A DNA stretch of 6,247 nt from Treponema sp. UBA3819 (GTDB taxonomy: Bacteria > Spirochaetota > Spirochaetia > Treponematales > Treponemataceae). Position 1 is the first letter of the stretch, and every line of letters starts with the position of its first letter. The translations under genes and the position numbers were made by a program. The stretch is taken from the NCBI GenBank assembly GCA_002369025.1, contig DFDV01000149.1, positions 1-6,247 on the forward strand, in the 5' to 3' direction. The notes beneath the pieces were generated by a model. The model had not been told where the DNA came from. It did no database searches and saw only the letters and a program-made list of their open reading frames with translations. Below, one piece after another: positions 1 through 3,919 of this stretch.

Positions 1-1103
1 CCACAGGCAATAACAAAAGAGCCGGAGCGGGCATTTTTTTCCATCTGAAGGTTAAAATCCCTCAGCAGTTCCACCCTGTTCTTAAAATCGTCTCCCAAAA
101 GGAAGGCAACCATTTCATCGCCGCCTATGCGGTAAACGGGACTGTGCTTGAAAGTCTGGCAGACAAAAGAAGATGCTTCCTTGATAAGCCTGTCGCCTTC
201 TTCATGTCCTTTGGTGTCGTTTGTCACTTTCAGGTCGTTTATGTCAAAAACAATAAGACCAAAATCCTGCAGAATACCGTCAGCAATTCTCATGTCTATG
301 CCGATTAAATCTTCCTGATAGGCAAATTTGCTCTTTATGCCGGTAAGCGGGTCGGTAAGTGCCATAAGGCGGGCGGAACCGATTTCCTGCTCCTGAATTG
401 CCCCCACTTCCAGAAGACGTTCAAGTTCTTTGTGCCGGTCTTCTTTTTCATCTTCAAGAACAAAGGTATGGATGACGCAGGTTCCCAAAAGATAGCCCAG
501 GGCATAAAAAGGCAGGACCGGGAAAAAGGTTGTCAGAATGACAAAAATAACCATGGCAATGCCAAAGCCGCCAATTGTCAGGTGATGGTGACGGATCTTT
601 CCTGCCGTGCGGGCCGCAACAAAAAACATGTAGAGAGGAGTTGCCAGAAAAAGCAGAATCTGGGCAAACATGGTCAGGCTGCGGGCCTTTTCCGTATGAT
701 ATTCACCATTTGCGTCAAAATAGAACATGACCGGAAAGAAAATATTCAGCAGAAGGACAAGAAATTCAAAGGCCAGAAATAGAATTCCTGCGTATTTCAG
801 CAGGCGGGAAAACAAATTGTCCTTATTGATATAGGTGACGACAAATCTTGTCCAGAAAAAGACCGTTATTGCCACAGAAACAAAATAGAGTTCCGTCCAG
901 ACAAAAGAAAGAAGGTTGTACCTTGCCTCATAGACAAAGCCCCAGAGCAGATCAAAGAGATAAAAAACCAGCACGCAGACAAGAAATGCACGGTAGGACC
1001 GGTGAGTCTTATCGCCTTTTACACGATCTGACAGCCGCAGAACATCAAAATTTATGATGACATGAATTAAAAAAGCAATAATACCAATACCAGCATAATT
1101 CAT
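1..1103 (-). CDS. Membrane-bound diguanylate cyclase (7TM-like sensor plus GGDEF), 3' end beyond window
   Basis: Predicted to make cyclic di-GMP from two GTP at the inner face of the cytoplasmic membrane. Reading from 1103 towards 1 gives 367 uninterrupted codons that run off the left edge. Residues 1-215 hold about seven hydrophobic helices (roughly 3-22, 38-57, 66-92, 102-128, 143-164, 177-195 and 198-215). A charged linker follows (about 216-245, likely helical), then a GGDEF domain opening with DPLTGIKSKFAY (251-262). The metal-binding Asp is D287 in FDINDLKVTND. The active-site loop is RIGGDEM (325-331), so the usual final Phe is Met. The inhibitory RxxD site is absent: FKHS (318-321) stands there. 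I chose ATG 1103 because GGGG lies 8 bases upstream and because the in-frame GTG at 1124 abuts the likely -10. The sensed signal is unknown. The gene is transcribed divergently from the antiporter gene. The family call is firm; enzymatic activity is inferred. Confidence 0.9.
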   Translation of the reverse strand, partial: MNYAGIGIIAFLIHVIINFDVLRLSDRVKGDKTHRSYRAFLVCVLVFYLFDLLWGFVYEARYNLLSFVWTELYFVSVAITVFFWTRFVVTYINKDNLFSRLLKYAGILFLAFEFLVLLLNIFFPVMFYFDANGEYHTEKARSLTMFAQILLFLATPLYMFFVAARTAGKIRHHHLTIGGFGIAMVIFVILTTFFPVLPFYALGYLLGTCVIHTFVLEDEKEDRHKELERLLEVGAIQEQEIGSARLMALTDPLTGIKSKFAYQEDLIGIDMRIADGILQDFGLIVFDINDLKVTNDTKGHEEGDRLIKEASSFVCQTFKHSPVYRIGGDEMVAFLLGDDFKNRVELLRDFNLQMEKNARSGSFVIAC

Positions 1104-1124
1104 TGCCAAAACCCCGCTATTCAC

Positions 1125-1133
1125 AGTATATCA
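1125..1133 (-). promoter_or_regulatory. Candidate extended -10 promoter of the diguanylate cyclase gene
   Basis: Read on the minus strand, this is TGATATACT, an extended -10 (TGn) with a hexamer one base off TATAAT. The hexamer 17 bp upstream (1148-1153, TGGTTC) is a poor -35, which is common when an extended -10 is present. Transcription would begin near 1118, leaving a leader of about 15 nt with GGGG before ATG 1103. Inferred from sequence pattern only. Confidence 0.45.
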
Positions 1134-1196
1134 TTCTTTTTATAAAAGAACCATAGATGAAAGCGATACTTAAAGTTTTATTTAAGGATAATGGAT

Positions 1197-1218
1197 AATA
1201 CTGTTTATAAGCAGTATT
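1197..1218. promoter_or_regulatory. Palindrome over candidate antiporter promoter (possible operator)
   Basis: AATACTG (1197-1203) is repeated as its exact inverse CAGTATT (1212-1218). Including a T-G wobble and a T-A pair, the arms extend to 9 bp around a 4-base TATA centre. The hexamer TATAAG (1206-1211), one base off consensus -10, lies in the centre; no good -35 is visible. Just upstream, GGATAAT is repeated in tandem (1186-1192 and 1193-1199), offering two alternative GATAAT -10 hexamers. The palindrome lies 7 bases before the Shine-Dalgarno, so it could be a repressor site or a short leader hairpin. The sequence does not decide between these. Confidence 0.4.
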
Positions 1219-1224
1219 TTCAAA

Positions 1225-1231
1225 AAGGGAG
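1225..1231 (+). promoter_or_regulatory. Ribosome binding site that decides the antiporter start
   Basis: AAGGGAG abuts the upstream ATG at 1232 with no spacer, so that codon cannot use it. It lies 12 bases before the in-frame ATG at 1244, which is long but workable. The 1244 start also gives an N-terminus (MEFTLVQTGVVSLLPPLLA) that runs straight into the first membrane helix, as in relatives. Confidence 0.55.
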
Positions 1232-1243
1232 ATGTCAATCCGT

Positions 1244-2740
1244 ATGGAATTTACACTTGTTCAAACTGGAGTGGTCTCACTTCTTCCACCCCTCCTGGCC
1301 ATTGTTCTGGCCCTGGTCACAAAGGAAGTGTATTCTTCACTTTTCATCGGTATTTTTTCCGGCATGCTCATCTATGCCTTTGCCACAGGAGGTTCAATCA
1401 TTTCCTCTGCGGCAATGACATTTGACATGATGAGTTCAAAAATTGCTGACAATGCCTATATGATTATTTTCCTTGCCCTGCTCTGGGCGGTGGTTCGTCT
1501 GGTTTCCAAATCAGGCGGAAGCGAAGCCTATGGTCAGTGGGCAGGAAAAAGGCTTAAGACAAAGAGGTCGGCAACCTTAGCAACATCCCTTCTGGGACTT
1601 CTGGTTTTTATTGATGACGGATTTAATTCCCTTACCGTGGGAACAGTCATGCGGCCTATCACAGACAAACTGCACATCTCCCGGGAAAAACTTGCCTACA
1701 TCGTGGATGCAACTGCGGCTCCCGTCTGTATCATTGCTCCAGTATCAAGCTGGGCCGTGGCCGTTGCAAGTGAAGTGAGTGAAAAAGGCGGATTCAACAT
1801 ATTCCTCTCCACCATTCCCTACAATCTCTATGCCATTCTTACCATCGCCATGGTTCTTTTCATCGGCCTGACAGGAAAAGACTTTGGTCCCATGAAGGCC
1901 GCAGAAGAAAAGGCAGCCGCAGAAAGCCTGACCGAAAAAGCAAGTGAGGAAAACTCAAAGCAAGGTGCCATAATTGACCTTGTCCTTCCCCTCTTTGTGC
2001 TGATTGTTTCTGCAATTCTGGGCATGGCATACGTCGGCGGATTTTTTAAGGGCAGGCCCTTTTCAGAAGCAATCGGTGAAAACCCCACAGCAGGTCTTGC
2101 CCTGGGTGCCTTTGCAGGACTTCTTACCGCCTTTATCCTCTACATTCCCCGCAAAGTCATGACCGCCCGGGGCTTTATCAGCGATATCGTTCACGGCATT
2201 GGAGACATTGTTCCACCCATGCTGATTTTGATTCTTTCATGGAGTCTGGGAGGAGTCTGCCGTCAGCTCATCGGTACCGGCGTATTCATTTCCTCTTTCG
2301 TCAGTTCCACAAGCCTTCCCCTGGGATTTCTTCCTTTCCTGATTTTTATTATTTCTGCCCTGATGAGTTTTTCAATGGGAACTTCATGGGGAACCTTTGG
2401 CATGCTCATTCCCATTATCACGATGATTTGCAGCGCAGACGGTGCCGGCGCCTACCTGATTCCCTCTCTGGGCGCAACCCTTGCAGGCAGCGTGTACGGT
2501 GACCACTGTTCGCCCATTTCAGATACGACCATTCTTTCTTCAACCGGCGCCCAGTGCCAGCATATCCGCCATGTGGAAACACAGCTTCCCTACGCCACTC
2601 TTGTTGCCGTCATCTGCGGAATAGGCTTTTTGATTTCCGGGCTGACAATAAGCCCCTGGCTTTCCATTCCGGTCTGCCTGATTCTTCTTGCGGCTGCAAT
2701 CCTGATTCTGAACAAAATAAATTTCAGAAAGGCAGCCTGA
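1244..2740 (+). CDS. nhaC: NhaC-family Na+/H+ antiporter
   Basis: A polytopic cytoplasmic-membrane protein of 498 residues, normal for the family, predicted to exchange Na+ for H+ and so serve sodium and pH homeostasis. The NhaC family (Pfam Na_H_antiporter, COG1757) also includes MleN-type carriers that move organic acids, so the true substrate is inferred. Family signatures, numbered from Met 1244, are FIDDGFNSLTVGTVMRP from 122, GTSWGTFGMLIPI from 379 and GDHCSPISDTTILSSTGA (419-436), followed by HVETQLPYA. Long hydrophobic stretches fill most of the rest. One charged, Ala/Glu/Lys-rich loop (about 210-241) is probably cytosolic. An in-frame ATG at 1232 would add MSIR, but the Shine-Dalgarno touches it. 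The gene stands alone, divergent from the cyclase and convergent with the methyltransferase, and ends at a strong terminator at 2769-2810. Confidence 0.92.
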   Translation: MEFTLVQTGVVSLLPPLLAIVLALVTKEVYSSLFIGIFSGMLIYAFATGGSIISSAAMTFDMMSSKIADNAYMIIFLALLWAVVRLVSKSGGSEAYGQWAGKRLKTKRSATLATSLLGLLVFIDDGFNSLTVGTVMRPITDKLHISREKLAYIVDATAAPVCIIAPVSSWAVAVASEVSEKGGFNIFLSTIPYNLYAILTIAMVLFIGLTGKDFGPMKAAEEKAAAESLTEKASEENSKQGAIIDLVLPLFVLIVSAILGMAYVGGFFKGRPFSEAIGENPTAGLALGAFAGLLTAFILYIPRKVMTARGFISDIVHGIGDIVPPMLILILSWSLGGVCRQLIGTGVFISSFVSSTSLPLGFLPFLIFIISALMSFSMGTSWGTFGMLIPIITMICSADGAGAYLIPSLGATLAGSVYGDHCSPISDTTILSSTGAQCQHIRHVETQLPYATLVAVICGIGFLISGLTISPWLSIPVCLILLAAAILILNKINFRKAA

Positions 2741-2745
2741 TTTTT

Positions 2746-3675
2746 TTAGTGCCGGGCATTACGCTCCCAAAAGATGCCGTCTTCATAGCCCTGAATGACG
2801 GCATTTTTTTCTGCCATTTCCAGTCTTTTCTGGGCCCAGAGACAGTATTCTTCGTTTACTTCAATACCACAAAAACGCCTGCCCAGTTTTTTTGCCGTCA
2901 CACAGGCAGACCCGCTTCCCATAAAGGGATCAAAGACCATGTCACCCTCTTCTGACGAAGCAAGAATCAGTTTGGCATAGAGTTTTTCACTTTTTTGAGT
3001 CGGGTGGTCAGTATTTTCCGGCATTGACCAGAAGGGAATGCTGATGTCATCCCAGAAATTTGAAGGACAGGTCAGGCGGAATTTTCCCTGCTCTCCCTCT
3101 TCCCAGTCTTTGGGAATGCCGTCTTCTTTGTAGGGGGCAAGCACTTTTCGCCTGACTTTTACCGCATCCAGATTAAAATAGTAATCATCAGGATTTTTAA
3201 CTGCAAACCAGATGTCTTCCATGCCGTTCTTCCAGTTTGCCTTTGCTCCCCGGCCTTTTTCCCGCTGCCAGGTAATGCGGTTCATGACAGTCAGTTCTTT
3301 TTCAACTGCACGCTGCAGGGCGGCCGTACACTTCCAATCCCCGCAGATATACAGGGAACCGTCTTTTTTTAACTTTTTGCAGACAGCGGGAAACCAGCTT
3401 TGCAGGTAAGCTTCATAACTGTCACTGCTGCGGGCATTAAAGTGAAGTCCGTTAAAATTCTTTGAAAGATTGTAGGGAGGATCTATGATAATCAAATCAG
3501 CAAATTCGTCAGGAAGATAAGGCAAAAGGGAAAGTGTATCTCCCAGTAAAAGGCGGTTTTCTATGGAAAGACCTTCTGAAAGGGATTTGTGGTCAAGAAC
3601 TTTATTCCGCAGGCCTGCAGTCTCTTCCGGTTCAAGCGTCAGCGTGCGATTATTTTTTGCCCTTTGTTTTTCCAT
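2746..3675 (-). CDS. Site-specific DNA adenine methyltransferase, beta-class (N6_N4_Mtase family)
   Basis: Predicted to transfer a methyl group from S-adenosylmethionine to adenine N6 within a specific DNA site. The protein has 309 residues. The catalytic motif IV, DPPYNL (65-70), precedes the AdoMet-binding motif I, FDPFMGSGS (248-256, then GIE at 270-272). This order is that of beta-class enzymes such as M.HinfI, M.RsrI and CcrM. The region between (about 134-215, including TWQREKGRGAKANWKN) should hold target recognition. HPTQK (224-228) is the usual motif before motif I. DPPY in this class favours N6-adenine over N4-cytosine. The target sequence cannot be read from the protein. AAAGG lies 7 bases before ATG 3675, a good start. 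No restriction endonuclease gene adjoins it, so it appears solitary here. The last ~20 residues (about 290-309) are encoded by the antiporter's terminator region. The family resembles treponemal enzymes by recall. Confidence 0.93.
   Translation of the reverse strand: MEKQRAKNNRTLTLEPEETAGLRNKVLDHKSLSEGLSIENRLLLGDTLSLLPYLPDEFADLIIIDPPYNLSKNFNGLHFNARSSDSYEAYLQSWFPAVCKKLKKDGSLYICGDWKCTAALQRAVEKELTVMNRITWQREKGRGAKANWKNGMEDIWFAVKNPDDYYFNLDAVKVRRKVLAPYKEDGIPKDWEEGEQGKFRLTCPSNFWDDISIPFWSMPENTDHPTQKSEKLYAKLILASSEEGDMVFDPFMGSGSACVTAKKLGRRFCGIEVNEEYCLWAQKRLEMAEKNAVIQGYEDGIFWERNARH
2769..2810 (+). terminator. Rho-independent terminator of the antiporter gene, inside the opposing methyltransferase gene
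   Basis: ATGCCGTC (2774-2781) pairs perfectly with GACGGCAT (2797-2804). Inside it TTCA (2782-2785) pairs with TGAA (2792-2795) past one bulged T, leaving a 6-base loop, TAGCCC. A run of seven T (2804-2810) follows, and the upstream A residues (2769-2772) can pair with it. It begins 28 bases after the antiporter stop codon and is also read on the other strand as the last codons of the methyltransferase. Confidence 0.85.
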
Positions 3676-3699
3676 ATTTTACCTTTCTATTTTTCTTAG

Positions 3700-3728
3700 A
3701 TTTTAACATTTCTTCCTTTTCTTGCCTA
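3700..3728 (-). promoter_or_regulatory. Candidate promoter of the methyltransferase gene
   Basis: On the minus strand TAGGCA (3728-3723, 4 of 6 matching the -35) is separated by 17 bp from TAAAAT (3705-3700, 5 of 6 matching the -10). The TGT just before the -10 also makes it an extended -10. Transcription would start near 3693, giving a leader of about 18 nt that carries the Shine-Dalgarno AAAGG. The short leader matches that proposed for the cyclase gene. Confidence 0.55.
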
Positions 3729-3886
3729 GATTTTTCTTGGGACAAAGACCCCAGCGGTCGCAAAAGCCGGCAAAGCCCGTGAAGAAATAGGAGAAGGAAA
3801 GTCAATATTCTTCCACTATTTGCACAGCAACCCGTAAAACTTTTTTCAAATGTGACAAAATTACTGTCGAAGGCAAAAAAATTCAG

Positions 3887-3897
3887 TATATTATAAA
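3887..3897 (+). promoter_or_regulatory. Candidate -10 region of copA
   Basis: The AT-rich TATATTATAAA offers overlapping -10 hexamers (TATATT, TATTAT, TATAAA) 22-33 bases before the start codon. No good -35 lies at the proper spacing; GTGACA (3852-3857) resembles one but is too far away. A promoter with a weak -35 and an activator is possible, but this is a guess. Confidence 0.3.
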
Positions 3898-3919
3898 ATG
3901 AAAACAGTCAGGGAAGTAT

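Larger units (their letters stand above)
3676..3919. other. Divergent intergenic region between methyltransferase and copA
   Basis: 244 bases with no convincing gene. It holds the methyltransferase promoter on the left and the copA leader on the right. The middle (about 3740-3785) is more GC-rich and includes AAGCCGGCAAAG (3764-3775), a motif seen again twice at the copA 3' end. A small inverted repeat (GACA at 3854-3857, TGTC at 3865-3868) lies upstream of the copA -10 region. I recognise no known copper operator such as a CopY box, CsoR site or CueR site. Confidence 0.6.

Noticed and set aside
432..1057. Plus-strand open frames opposite the cyclase gene
   Set aside because: Their products are Lys/Gln/Arg-rich with no fold or start signal, while the minus strand gives a continuous membrane plus GGDEF protein.
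2720..2747. A T7 run right after the antiporter stop, as a first terminator
   Set aside because: Only a 4-bp TCAG/CTGA stem precedes it; the 12-bp hairpin at 2774-2804 is far stronger.
3741..3763. Short GC-rich self-complementary patches (GACC/GGTC, GGG/CCC) between methyltransferase and copA
   Set aside because: Stems of 3-4 bp without a T-run are not evidence of a terminator, riboswitch or small RNA.
3534..3782. Plus-strand open frame reaching from the methyltransferase 5' end into the intergenic region
   Set aside because: Its first half is antisense to the methyltransferase N-terminus and the rest covers that gene's promoter; no plausible ribosome binding site or family match.
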